Position numbers and translations under genes: made by a program. The notes beneath the pieces are model-generated. The model was not told the origin of the DNA. It was given only the letters and a program-made list of their open reading frames with translations, and searched no databases. A stretch of 64,000 nucleotides of DNA, from contig DBQO01000020.1 of assembly GCA_002305275.1 (NCBI GenBank), positions 3,725 to 67,724 of the forward strand. The letters run 5' to 3'. Shown in pieces: positions 35,326 to 44,700 of this stretch; position 1 is the first letter of the stretch, and the number at the start of each line of letters is the position of its first letter. The DNA comes from Bacteroidales bacterium UBA1392. GTDB taxonomy: Bacteria > Bacteroidota > Bacteroidia > Bacteroidales > UBA932.

Positions 35326-36612
35326 TTACCTAAAAAAATTTTCCACTTTTGTGATTACCCCTTCGTCTGATGCCATGGCAATAAGGGAGGGCTTTAGGTA
35401 GACTACCTTGTGGTCGCGTTTGAAGCGCTCTTCTCCTCCGCCCGTGATATTAAGCATGGTAATCGCATCTTTTGGCATTTTCCCTGCATTGAAAGCATTG
35501 ATCATGCCTTTCATGGCAACAGCTGATGCCGGATGTATGTCAATCCCCTCAGTACGCAGGAATAGTGCCTGCATCTCCTTGATATCATTGTTGTCAGCAA
35601 GTTCCATATCTCCTCCGGCATCACTCATTGCATCATAGAGACCTCCGGCTACTGCGTAAGGGGGTCTTCTATTTGAAAGTACCTTGGCATCGATTGCAAT
35701 TGCCTTGATGCGTGCCTCTTCGTCATCCATCGGCAGAAGAGTCTTGCTGCCTGCCTTCCAGGCATCATACATAGGAGTAAAGGGGATGTTTTGTGAAGGG
35801 AACAGTTTCATTTTATGGTTGCCGAAACGGCCATCCTCTATCAGTCGGAGATTGGCCTCCCAGGCAGCTATGGCTCCTGTGCCGCTTCCGATTGACTGGA
35901 AATAGCAATCGGGAATACGTCCGATTACCTCGGCCGCAGAAAGGACTGTTGTTGCCATACCATCCCTACGGGCCACATTCTTTGCTCCGCCTTCGGCAAA
36001 AAACTTCTCTGAGGTACACACTTTATCGGCCAGGGCAATTGCATCGTAATAGTCACTGCCTTTCGGTGAACAGATAAGTTGTACACAGTCGTTAATGGGT
36101 TTTTCAAACCACAAAGCATCGATATTGTCCTCCGGGACACTCAGCAACAGGGGAATATTATTTTCAGAGCAGACCTTGGCAAAGGATCTTGCCGTATTAC
36201 CTGCTGATGCCACTACCAATATTCCGCTCTTATTAGGTGAGAGCCTGCCACATACGGAATAGGCCTCCGTCTCCTTGAATGAACCTGTAGTCATATATGC
36301 ATCCTTCTCCGGCCAGTAACCTGAAAAGGCAATATAGAGGTTGGAAAGGCCGAGATGCGAAGCAAGAGCCTCGCTTTTATATGTACGGGTTGCGGATGAG
36401 CCTTTGAGAGTCCGGCTTATGGGAAGCCAGTCGGCAAAACGGTATATACCCTCTTCCTGACTTCCAAAGTCAATCTGTTTCTTTTCGTAAATGGCTCTGA
36501 TAAGTGAAGGTTCCGTGCCCTGCGGGTCTGCAAGTAGCCAACCTGTGTCCTCAAATTGGCGGCCTGTGGCCACGTTTTCAAGCATATACTTTGTGGGTTT
36601 GAATTTCTTCAT
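35326..36612 (-). CDS. Probable cysteate synthase (threonine synthase-like PLP enzyme)
   Basis: The 428-residue fold-type II PLP enzyme carries the Schiff-base lysine in 'GSFKETE' (Lys113), a phosphate loop 'SAGNTARS' and 'GSGTGAIA'. Overall pattern and length match cysteate synthase (TIGR03844-type) better than threonine synthase. That enzyme makes L-cysteate from O-phosphoserine and sulfite. In Bacteroidota it supplies capnine-type sulfonolipids; in methanogens it supplies coenzyme M. It lies 88 bp after the Hdr-like cluster on the same strand with no promoter seen between, so co-transcription is possible. A threonine synthase paralogue is the alternative. Confidence 0.75.
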   Translation of the reverse strand: MKKFKPTKYMLENVATGRQFEDTGWLLADPQGTEPSLIRAIYEKKQIDFGSQEEGIYRFADWLPISRTLKGSSATRTYKSEALASHLGLSNLYIAFSGYWPEKDAYMTTGSFKETEAYSVCGRLSPNKSGILVVASAGNTARSFAKVCSENNIPLLLSVPEDNIDALWFEKPINDCVQLICSPKGSDYYDAIALADKVCTSEKFFAEGGAKNVARRDGMATTVLSAAEVIGRIPDCYFQSIGSGTGAIAAWEANLRLIEDGRFGNHKMKLFPSQNIPFTPMYDAWKAGSKTLLPMDDEEARIKAIAIDAKVLSNRRPPYAVAGGLYDAMSDAGGDMELADNNDIKEMQALFLRTEGIDIHPASAVAMKGMINAFNAGKMPKDAITMLNITGGGEERFKRDHKVVYLKPSLIAMASDEGVITKVENFFR

Positions 36613-36700
36613 ATCTCTCTTATTTTATTACACATTACTTTATCTTTTCATTCTTTCCTTTGCTTCTAAATACTTTCCACTCCATACTCCTCAATCAAAA

Positions 36701-38536
36701 CTATTCCTCTTCTTCAATCAGACTTTCGGCAATAACTTGTGCAAAGTCAACTACCTTAATATCCGATTGCTTGCTAAATGTCTTCATACATAGCGGGCAT
36801 GCGGTCACAATCCTGTCGGGGGAGTTGGCAGTAAGGTTGCGAATGGAATTCTCCGTAATGCGTCCTCTCTCTTCATGTGTGAGGGTAAGACTGCCCAGAG
36901 AACCACCACAGCAGATGCTCTCTTTTCGCTCTTTAGTTGCCGGCACCAACTCAGCAACCCTGGATAGAGCATTGCGGGGTGCATCATATATACCGCATCC
37001 ACGCCCAAGTTCACAGGGATCGTGATATACGTACCTGAGCTCCCGTTTTCTCAATTTTATGACCCCTTCAGCGGCCAGTTGCTCGAAATACTCGGTGTAG
37101 TGCATCACCTGCACTCCTTCCAGATTGTAATCTTCCTTGAATATCCTATAGCAGATAGCACAGGATACCAACAGTATGGGTACACCGCTCTCCTTAATGA
37201 TCCGGGTATTTTTCTCTATCAGTTTCTTCGCTTCCTCGGTGCGACCTGAGAGCAGTAAAGGTCTTCCACAGCAGACGGTCCCTTGCGAATCCATCAGAGT
37301 AAAATCTATATCTGCGTTTGTCAGCACTTTCTGCACCGATTGTGAAATCGTCGGCGTCAAAGAGCTCATACAGCCTGCATAATAGAGAACCTTCTCTCCA
37401 CCTACCGAAATTGCGGAGGTCAGCGCTCCATTAGGGAGCTTGTCGAGATAGCTGAAGTCCTGTTTGATATTGTAGGGCTGTTGCTTGCGGAGTGCCAGTC
37501 GTAGGTCTATTGCCGATATGTTGATGGGGCATAGGACCGAACATTTGCCACACATCAGGCACTTGTCGGCAATCGCCAGCGCCCGTGGCTGGTTTCTTCT
37601 TTTGAGTTGACGTATGTAGTAGACGGTGGTATTCTTGAGTCCCGCCTTATCAACACTCATGGGGCAGGCATCCAGACAAACACCGCAGCTCGGACAGGTG
37701 TAGAGCTCAGCAAGAGCATACCCCTTGCGTGGCCTCCGTACCCTGAGTCCCGCATTTTTTAGTGGGATCAAGAGTATCTCCGCGGGAATATGCATGTATC
37801 GGGTAAATGGAAGTACCATCATAAAGGTACCCAATGCGATTGAGTAGGCCCACCAGGCTATAGTGAAATTTTCAGGTTTGCTGAGGATGCTGGCAAAGAG
37901 CCAGTTGACAGGTACGGTGAGAAAACTGCCTCCGCCCACACCTGCGGTAAATCCTTCGGCTATCAGCCTAAGGGGAAATATAGCCCAGAGTGAGTAGAGT
38001 CCTACCCGATCCAGCAGAGTTAGTTTGGTAGTTCTCCGCATGCCCATCAATTTGGAACGGAAACGCTTGATAATGGCGAGAATTATACCGCTAAGCACTA
38101 CCAATAGGAAAAAGTCCATCAGGAAAAAGAGGAGCGAGCCCTTGAGGGTCGTACTCTCCACTGCCATGAAGTAGCGGAAAAATATAGGATAATAAAACAA
38201 TCCGCCCCTTTCGGGAATATAGAGGAATGTCTCAATGTGACCGATGACAATCAGCATAAACCAGCCGAAGGCAATGCTGGAGTGCATATATCCCAGCACC
38301 TTGTTGCGCTTCCATAACTTTACGTGCAAAAGGGAGTCGTAAAACAAGTCACGGAAATTCTTTGCAATTATTACAGGATTGACAAGAGATTTGTAGAGCT
38401 TGATGCGGTCTGCACGCTCAAGCTGGACAATGATTTTAATCAGACCTATGATGCACCATAGGATTACGAAAATCATTCCTATCATGAAAGGGAGCACAAA
38501 GTAGTCGAACCCCGATATGAACCTCTCTCTCATCAT
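36701..38536 (-). CDS. HdrDE-like fused membrane cytochrome b / heterodisulfide reductase subunit
   Basis: The 611-residue fusion has an HdrE/DsrM/NarI-like membrane part of about six segments (residues 10-270). Two 4Fe-4S sites ('CPSCGVCLDACP', 'CLMCGKCSVLCP') and two CCG domains follow. Both CCG motifs are canonical: C...CCG...CAIC and C...CCGG...CPLC. Such proteins exchange electrons between menaquinone and a soluble thiol/disulfide or Fe-S partner. It is the last of five Hdr-like genes and ends 88 bp before cysteate synthase. The physiological substrate is unknown. Confidence 0.87.
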   Translation of the reverse strand: MMRERFISGFDYFVLPFMIGMIFVILWCIIGLIKIIVQLERADRIKLYKSLVNPVIIAKNFRDLFYDSLLHVKLWKRNKVLGYMHSSIAFGWFMLIVIGHIETFLYIPERGGLFYYPIFFRYFMAVESTTLKGSLLFFLMDFFLLVVLSGIILAIIKRFRSKLMGMRRTTKLTLLDRVGLYSLWAIFPLRLIAEGFTAGVGGGSFLTVPVNWLFASILSKPENFTIAWWAYSIALGTFMMVLPFTRYMHIPAEILLIPLKNAGLRVRRPRKGYALAELYTCPSCGVCLDACPMSVDKAGLKNTTVYYIRQLKRRNQPRALAIADKCLMCGKCSVLCPINISAIDLRLALRKQQPYNIKQDFSYLDKLPNGALTSAISVGGEKVLYYAGCMSSLTPTISQSVQKVLTNADIDFTLMDSQGTVCCGRPLLLSGRTEEAKKLIEKNTRIIKESGVPILLVSCAICYRIFKEDYNLEGVQVMHYTEYFEQLAAEGVIKLRKRELRYVYHDPCELGRGCGIYDAPRNALSRVAELVPATKERKESICCGGSLGSLTLTHEERGRITENSIRNLTANSPDRIVTACPLCMKTFSKQSDIKVVDFAQVIAESLIEEEE

Positions 38537-38540
38537 AATG

Positions 38541-38867
38541 TCAGATCTTGTATATTTTACATATTGAAAGGATCAGATGCCTCGTATTGATGCCTCTGGG
38601 GCAGACGATATGGCACTTGCCGCAAAGCATGCAGGACTTGAGCTGGGGAAGAAGATCCTTTTCGCATCCGCGTTGAAGGCTGAGCAGTACTTTTCTGAGA
38701 TTGACATCTGTGAAAACACCTGCGGTACAACTTGCAGCGCAAGATCCACATGAGATACATTTCAATGCATCAGGTTCCATGGCACACAATTCATCGAATA
38801 GATGCATATTGGCATCATCGATATCAAGTGTAGAACTCGGTGTAAGATTATATCCGAAATCTATCAT
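38541..38867 (-). CDS. HdrC-like 4Fe-4S protein (short)
   Basis: The 108-residue dicluster protein has 'CISCGSCAASCTAGV' and 'CMLCGKCHIVCPRG', the HdrC pattern. It would bridge the flavin subunit to the membrane or CCG subunit. Its ATG overlaps the HdrA-like stop by one base, and the HdrDE-like gene starts 4 bp later. Residues 1-25 are polar and lack a membrane segment, so it is soluble. Confidence 0.85.
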   Translation of the reverse strand: MIDFGYNLTPSSTLDIDDANMHLFDELCAMEPDALKCISCGSCAASCTAGVFTDVNLRKVLLSLQRGCEKDLLPQLKSCMLCGKCHIVCPRGINTRHLILSICKIYKI

Positions 38868-39880
38868 TAAACCTCTTGTTTGAAATAGTGATCAATGGCC
38901 ATAGCTGCCGCTCTGGCTTCATTGAGGGTCTCAGGAATGGTTTTGGGACCGGTGGCAGCACCGGCAAAAAATATCCCCTTGCTATGGCTCTCAGTCGTAC
39001 GGAAGAGCATATCCCGGGGCATGAAAAAACCATCTTCTCCGAGATGTACCCCGGTCATGGAGGCAATTTCGCGGTTTTCGTCATTAGGGGACATACCGGC
39101 CATAAGTACCAGAAGGTCCATAGTGACACGTATCGGTTTGCCGATAAGTGTATCTTCCGCCTTAACGACAAGTCTTCCCTCAATATTTTCAGAGACCTCC
39201 GAAACCCTGCCACGAACAAAGAGTATCCCATATTTGCGCTGGGCATTGAGGTAGAGATCCTCATATTTCCGGCCAAACATCCTCAAGTCCATATAGAAAC
39301 AGTAAACGGTGGCGTCAGGATAGAGTTCCTTCATCTCGCAGGCCTGTTTGATGGCAGTAGCACAGCACACTTTAGAGCATTGGCGGTTGCCCGCTTTTTC
39401 ATCTCTGGAGCCCACACAGTGGACAAAACCTATAACCTTCGGATCTTTTATCCTCGGATCTTCTCCCGTATTGAAGAAATCCTCGAGATCAGCATTTGTA
39501 ATAACGTGGTTATATATGCCGTATCCGTATTCCTCTTTCTTCTCAGCCGGGAACAAAGAAAATCCTGTGGTAAAAAGAAGGGCATCTGCCTGTATCGAAA
39601 TGCCATTGGAGCAGATTGCTACATATAGATGTTTGAGCTTGTTGATTGAGACTATATCCGTATCGGTAAACCATTTGATCCCATCCATATCGGAGGTAAG
39701 GGAGTTGAGAAGCTCCTCGGTAGATTCCCCATCCGGAAAGAGTTTATGCCACTTGGCAAGATGGCCTCCAAGGTGGGACTCTTTTTCGATAAGAATTGGA
39801 GTGTGGCCGAAATCGCGTATTTTGCGAGAAGCTTCTATGCCGGCAGGACCTCCGCCAATTATAAGTACATTTCGTTTCAT
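38867..39880 (-). CDS. HdrA-like FAD oxidoreductase (short form)
   Basis: The 337-residue flavoprotein starts with the dinucleotide motif 'IIGGGPAGIEA'. It has the HdrA-specific cysteine block 'CVGSRDEK' then 'QCSKVCC'. It lacks the N-terminal and C-terminal ferredoxin domains of methanogen HdrA and is nearer QmoA in size. It should hold FAD and one 4Fe-4S cluster. No MvhD, FlxA or formate dehydrogenase partner for bifurcation is seen in the cluster. Confidence 0.87.
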   Translation of the reverse strand: MKRNVLIIGGGPAGIEASRKIRDFGHTPILIEKESHLGGHLAKWHKLFPDGESTEELLNSLTSDMDGIKWFTDTDIVSINKLKHLYVAICSNGISIQADALLFTTGFSLFPAEKKEEYGYGIYNHVITNADLEDFFNTGEDPRIKDPKVIGFVHCVGSRDEKAGNRQCSKVCCATAIKQACEMKELYPDATVYCFYMDLRMFGRKYEDLYLNAQRKYGILFVRGRVSEVSENIEGRLVVKAEDTLIGKPIRVTMDLLVLMAGMSPNDENREIASMTGVHLGEDGFFMPRDMLFRTTESHSKGIFFAGAATGPKTIPETLNEARAAAMAIDHYFKQEV

Positions 39881-39896
39881 TGAGTCATCTATTATA

Positions 39897-40967
39897 TCAA
39901 CAACACTTGATGTTCATGGGAAATTCCGGCATTTTGAGGATTTTACCCCCACTGCCTTTATATTTATCTTCTTTGTTGTATTTTATTCCCATCTTATCCA
40001 GCAGGGGCTCTACTGCCACCTGATGCATCTGGAGTCCGAGATCCCAGGGATCATATCCCAACACCAGACCTGCAACCTCTTCATAGGTAAATACAGGAAT
40101 GCCATAACCGTTTTCGCCATAGGTTTTACCGGTCTGTTCGGCGATCACATATTGCCATCTGTCCATGAAATAGGGGCACCCCGGACAGTTGGTAATGATC
40201 ATGTCGGGCTTGTAAGGCTCCATCGATTCAAATTTCTTGTGAGTGTTGGACATCGAGTAACCGCGATTGGCTTTGACCAGATATTGCCTGAAACCAAATC
40301 CGCAGCAATGTCTGCGCTCCGGATAATCTATCACTTCTCCACCCCAGGAATCTATCATACCGGCAAGTACATAGGGATATTCCGCACCACCTACACCCTT
40401 TGAGGGGAACATTTTGGAATAGTGGCATCCTATATGCTCCACAACCCTCAGCGGCTCGCCTGTAAATTTATTGACAAGACGGTGCTTCGCCCTGGCAGCT
40501 ATCTCGTTGCGAAATTTGTAAATGATGTCACTGGCGTGAGCAAGATATTCAGGCTTTTGCAATTCGCGTCTGCAAGATTTCCAGAGGTGCTCCCTTATTT
40601 TATCTTCAAGATCGGGAAAAGTCCTCCAGTCTTCCAGTACCTCAGTGTAGAGACCAAATGAGGTAATGCAGGAACAAACGTAATTTTTGTAGCCGTGTTC
40701 AGCCATAAGAGCAAATTGGCGGGCTATGATAGTCATCATTGTTTCCTGCGGTAGTGCCTCGGAGTGGTAGGCAATGCCTCCGCAAGTGGTATGATGTTCG
40801 GTTTCGAAAAAATCTTTACCGAGTTTGTTGCGAACTATGTCGAGGAATGCCACTTCCGATCCCGGAAAAAAACTTTGGCGTATGCAACTTCTTACATAAA
40901 ACCAGTGGTCATCGGGAATCTCTTTCTGGTAGTCCGACCATATTTTCTGTTTCCCCTGAAATATCAT
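39897..40967 (-). CDS. HdrB-like protein with one altered CCG motif
   Basis: The 356-residue protein has two CCG-type domains. The C-terminal one is canonical (C, then 'HCCGFG', then 'CPGC'). The N-terminal one is altered. Cys28 is followed by 'TTCGG' (Cys62, with Thr61 where the first Cys of CC is expected) and 'CSC' (Cys98, Cys100) in place of CxxC. HdrB normally binds two noncubane 4Fe-4S clusters that cleave a disulfide, so here only one is likely to be standard. It ends in 'KCC'. It lies between the HdrC-like and HdrA-like genes with a 16-bp gap. Confidence 0.85.
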   Translation of the reverse strand: MIFQGKQKIWSDYQKEIPDDHWFYVRSCIRQSFFPGSEVAFLDIVRNKLGKDFFETEHHTTCGGIAYHSEALPQETMMTIIARQFALMAEHGYKNYVCSCITSFGLYTEVLEDWRTFPDLEDKIREHLWKSCRRELQKPEYLAHASDIIYKFRNEIAARAKHRLVNKFTGEPLRVVEHIGCHYSKMFPSKGVGGAEYPYVLAGMIDSWGGEVIDYPERRHCCGFGFRQYLVKANRGYSMSNTHKKFESMEPYKPDMIITNCPGCPYFMDRWQYVIAEQTGKTYGENGYGIPVFTYEEVAGLVLGYDPWDLGLQMHQVAVEPLLDKMGIKYNKEDKYKGSGGKILKMPEFPMNIKCC

Positions 40968-40983
40968 TTCGTTGCTTTTAAAA

Positions 40984-41679
40984 TTAACGGTTTAGATGAT
41001 CCTTCTCTGTCTCCTCAAATGCCTTTTTTTCATATTCGTCGTAGGGGAGACCCATCTCTTTTGCTTTTATCTTAGAGGCCTCTTCTATTATCTCCATACG
41101 GCGCGTAGCGCCGGTCTGGTCAAATATCGCCTTGAGTTCTGCAAGCGATTCATCGGGTATCTTTCTTAAAATACCGGGTCCCTTTCCGTCGAAATTGGCA
41201 CCGAGGCGCTCGTAGACCTCCTCCATGTTTTCATTCACCCATTTGCCCGTCAGGCCATATTCAGGGTGTTCGCTATAGTGAAATGTTCGCGGATAGACGC
41301 AATAGCCATAGTTGAGTATATTGTTCTGCATACGGCGGGTCAATGGGAGCATTTGTCGTCCCTTTTCGCTTTCCACGAAATAACCCATTTCAATTGAGAG
41401 CGATCTTAGAGCCATTACCACAAGTCCGGGAGCATTGCGTCTGGGACAGCGTGTCACGCAGGACATGCACTCGCCACAGTACCATATCTGTTCACCCTTA
41501 AGTAATTCTTCTATTTGAGCGTCATCCTGGCTCTGGACAATGTTGACTATGTTTTTAGGATTGTATTTGTAGAACTCGGCTGCCGGACAGATCGCAGTAC
41601 AGGTACCGCAGTTGATACAGGCTTTCAAACCCTCTTTAATGCGATAATCTTGGATCAATTTTTCGTATAGTTTGCCCAT
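40984..41679 (-). CDS. HdrC-like 4Fe-4S protein (long)
   Basis: The 231-residue protein has 'CINCGTCTAICPA' and 'CGECMSCVTRCPR' in its N-terminal half, the two HdrC clusters. A longer charged C-terminal region follows, containing 'MLPLTRRMQNNILNYGYCVYPRTF' (cited as landmark) and ending in 'DHLNR'. It is the first gene of the Hdr-like operon. A -7 box at 41702-41709 would give a 5' leader of about 16 nt. Confidence 0.86.
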   Translation of the reverse strand: MGKLYEKLIQDYRIKEGLKACINCGTCTAICPAAEFYKYNPKNIVNIVQSQDDAQIEELLKGEQIWYCGECMSCVTRCPRRNAPGLVVMALRSLSIEMGYFVESEKGRQMLPLTRRMQNNILNYGYCVYPRTFHYSEHPEYGLTGKWVNENMEEVYERLGANFDGKGPGILRKIPDESLAELKAIFDQTGATRRMEIIEEASKIKAKEMGLPYDEYEKKAFEETEKDHLNR

Positions 41680-41701
41680 ACAGTTTTGGTTTTAGATAGG
41701 G

Positions 41702-41709
41702 CAAAGTTA
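41702..41709 (-). promoter_or_regulatory. -7 box of the Hdr-like operon
   Basis: TAACTTTG on the minus strand fits TAnnTTTG and lies 22 bp before the first Hdr-like gene. It separates this operon from carAB, although both run on the same strand. Confidence 0.5.
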
Positions 41710-41756
41710 ACAAAAAACCTATACAAACTACATAAATGCAAATAAAACCCGCTCTC

Positions 41757-44700
41757 TTATAAGGTATACTCGTCCCAGCTTTTTATCTGAATCTCCTCGA
41801 CAGGCAGATTGCAAAAAGAGATAATAAATGCGGTAGCCAGCCGTGTGTTGGTGATTATGGGGATATTGAAGTCCACCGAAGCGCGGCGTATTTTATAGCC
41901 GTTGCTCAATTCGGATTCGGTGAGGTTTTTGGGTATGTTTACCACAAAATCTATCTCCCTGTTTTGTATCATCTCCAGCGCCCCGCGTTCCTCACCACTT
42001 TCACTCGGCCAGAGTACTCTGGTCGCGGGAACATTGTTCTCCACTAAGTATTTATAGGTGCCACCCGTAGCAAAAAGATTGTATCCATTTTTTACCAACA
42101 AACGGGAAGCGTTAAGCATTTCCGCTTTTTGGCGTGCATCACCGGTGGAGAGCAGGATATTCTTTTTGGGAATGGTATAGCCCACGGAGAGCATGGATTT
42201 GAGAATGGCTTCATTGGTATCGTCTCCTATGCAGCCAACTTCACCTGTAGATGCCATATCCACGCCCAGCACCGGATCGGCTTTTTGTAATCGCGAGAAT
42301 GAGAACTGTGAGGCCTTGATACCTACGTAATCGAGGTCAAAAGCATTTCTGGCAGGAGGTACGGGATTCTCTCCGATCATCACTCTGGTAGCAAGTTCTA
42401 TAAAATTGATCTTGAGGACCTTGGATACGAAGGGAAAGCTCCTCGATGCGCGGAGGTTGCACTCGATTACCTTGATATCGTTTTCTTTTGCGAGGAATTG
42501 GATATTAAAGGGTCCTGAAATGTTGAGTTCTCTTGCAATCTTGCGGGCAATCTTCTTGATTCTCCTCGCTGTCTCGACATAGAGTTTCTGAGGAGGAAAC
42601 TGTATCGTAGCATCACCGGAGTGTACTCCGGCAAATTCTATATGCTCGGATATTGCGTAGGCTATCACTTCACCCCGATTAGCCACGGCATCAAACTCAA
42701 TCTCCTTGGCATGCTCTATAAATTCGCTCACCACCACAGGATGCTTTTTTGATACATTGGCTGCCAGAGAGAGGAATCTCTCAAGCTCGCCCTCATTGGA
42801 GCAGACATTCATTGCTGCACCTGAAAGCACATAAGAGGGACGCACGAGTACGGGAAATCCCACCGACGCCACAAATTGATTGATCTCTTCGAGGGTGGTC
42901 AGCTCCTGCCATTTGGGCTGGTCAACCCCTATGGTATCGAGCATTGAGGAGAATTTGTGCCTGTCTTCCGCCCTGTCTATACTCGATGCAGGTGTTCCCA
43001 AAACATTAACACCGTTCTGGGAGAGGCGTAGGGCGAGATTGTTGGGGATTTGTCCTCCTACGGAGAGAATTATGCCGTGCGGAGCCTCGAGTTCATAAAT
43101 GTCCATCACTCTTTCGAATGTGAGTTCATCGAAATAGAGACGGTCGCATATATCGTAGTCGGTGGAGACCGTTTCGGGATTATAATTGATCATAATGCCT
43201 CTCCATCCCACTTTACGGATAGTTTGGAGGGCATTTACACTACACCAGTCAAACTCCACTGAGCTGCCTATGCGGTAGGCACCCGAGCCGAGTACTATGA
43301 TCGACCTGCGGTCATTTTCATACTTTATATCATGTTCCTGCCCGTTATAGGTCAGGTAGAGATAGTTGCTTTTGGCCGGAAATTCGCCTGCGAGAGTATC
43401 TATTTGTTTAACATAAGGCACAATACCGACCGATTTGCGATACTTTCTAATGCGTATTACCTGCTCTTCGCTGTCGATTTTGTCCTTGTATATCAGGCGT
43501 CCTATTTGAAAATCTGAAAAACCGAGCTGTTTGGAGAGCTTCAAGAGCTCCAGATCCACCTCTTCAGGTTTGTTGGCCTTTTCCAGCTCCCGGGATACAA
43601 CTACTATGTTATAGAGCTTTTCAAGAAACCATTTATCGATTTTCGTAAGTTCACATATTTCATCTACCGTATAACCCTTCTGAAAGGCCTTCGAAATGAC
43701 AAAAATGCGGTTGTCGGTAGGTTCGCGCAATGCCTTGTCGATGTCTGGCACAACAATCTCCTTATTGGCCACAAATCCGTGGGCACCCTGTCCAATCATT
43801 CGCAGACCCTTCTGCATAGCCTCTTCGAAATTTCGGCCAATGGCCATAACTTCACCTACACTCTTCATACTGCTGCCAATCTCTCTGGAGACTCCGTGAA
43901 ATTTGGAGAGGTCCCAGCGGGGAATCTTGCAGATCACATAATCGAGCGCAGGCTCAAAAAATGCAGTTGTAGTGCGGGTAACGGCGTTTTTGAGTTCAAA
44001 TAATCCATAGCCGAGAGCGAGTTTTGCAGCCACTGTGGCGAGCGGATAACCGGTAGCCTTGGATGCGAGGGCGGAACTCCTGGATAGGCGGGCATTTATT
44101 TCGATCACACGGTAATCGTCTGACAGGGTATCATAGGCAAACTGCACATTACATTCGCCGATAATCCCTACGTGGCGGGCTATCTTGATAGCCAGCTCCT
44201 TTAGCATGGAGATGTCGTGATTGTCGAGAGTCTGGCAGGGGGCTACTACTATGCTCTCTCCCGTATGTATGCCGAGTGGGTCGAAATTCTCCATATTTGC
44301 CACCGTGATGCAGTTGTCGTATCTGTCACGCACCACTTCGTACTCTATCTCTTTCCAGCCCTTAAGCGATTTTTCTACCAGTACTTGTGAGGAGTAGGAG
44401 AATGATTTTTCCGCTAGCAGGTTCAACTCCTCCTCGTTGTCGCAAAAGCCGCTACCCAGCCCACCGAGTGCATAGGCAGCTCTTAGAATCACCGGATAAC
44501 CCAGCTCCAAAGCCGCTTTACGGGCATCTTCTATATTTCCTACAGCATGGCTCCTGATAATCTTAACCCCGATCTCTTCCATTTTTTTGTTGAAGAGATC
44601 CCTATCCTCAGTGTCGATGATTGCCTGGACGGGAGTTCCGAGCACCTTGAGGTTATATTTCCCGAAAACGCCCGCCTGGAAGAGCTTCACTCCGCAGTTA

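Noticed and set aside
35326..36612. Ordinary threonine synthase
   Set aside because: The overall sequence pattern fits cysteate synthase better, and no other threonine-pathway gene is near. The alternative is kept as a caveat.
39348..40403. A 351-codon plus-strand frame
   Set aside because: It spans the antisense of two Hdr-like genes with clear Fe-S motifs. It is a shadow.
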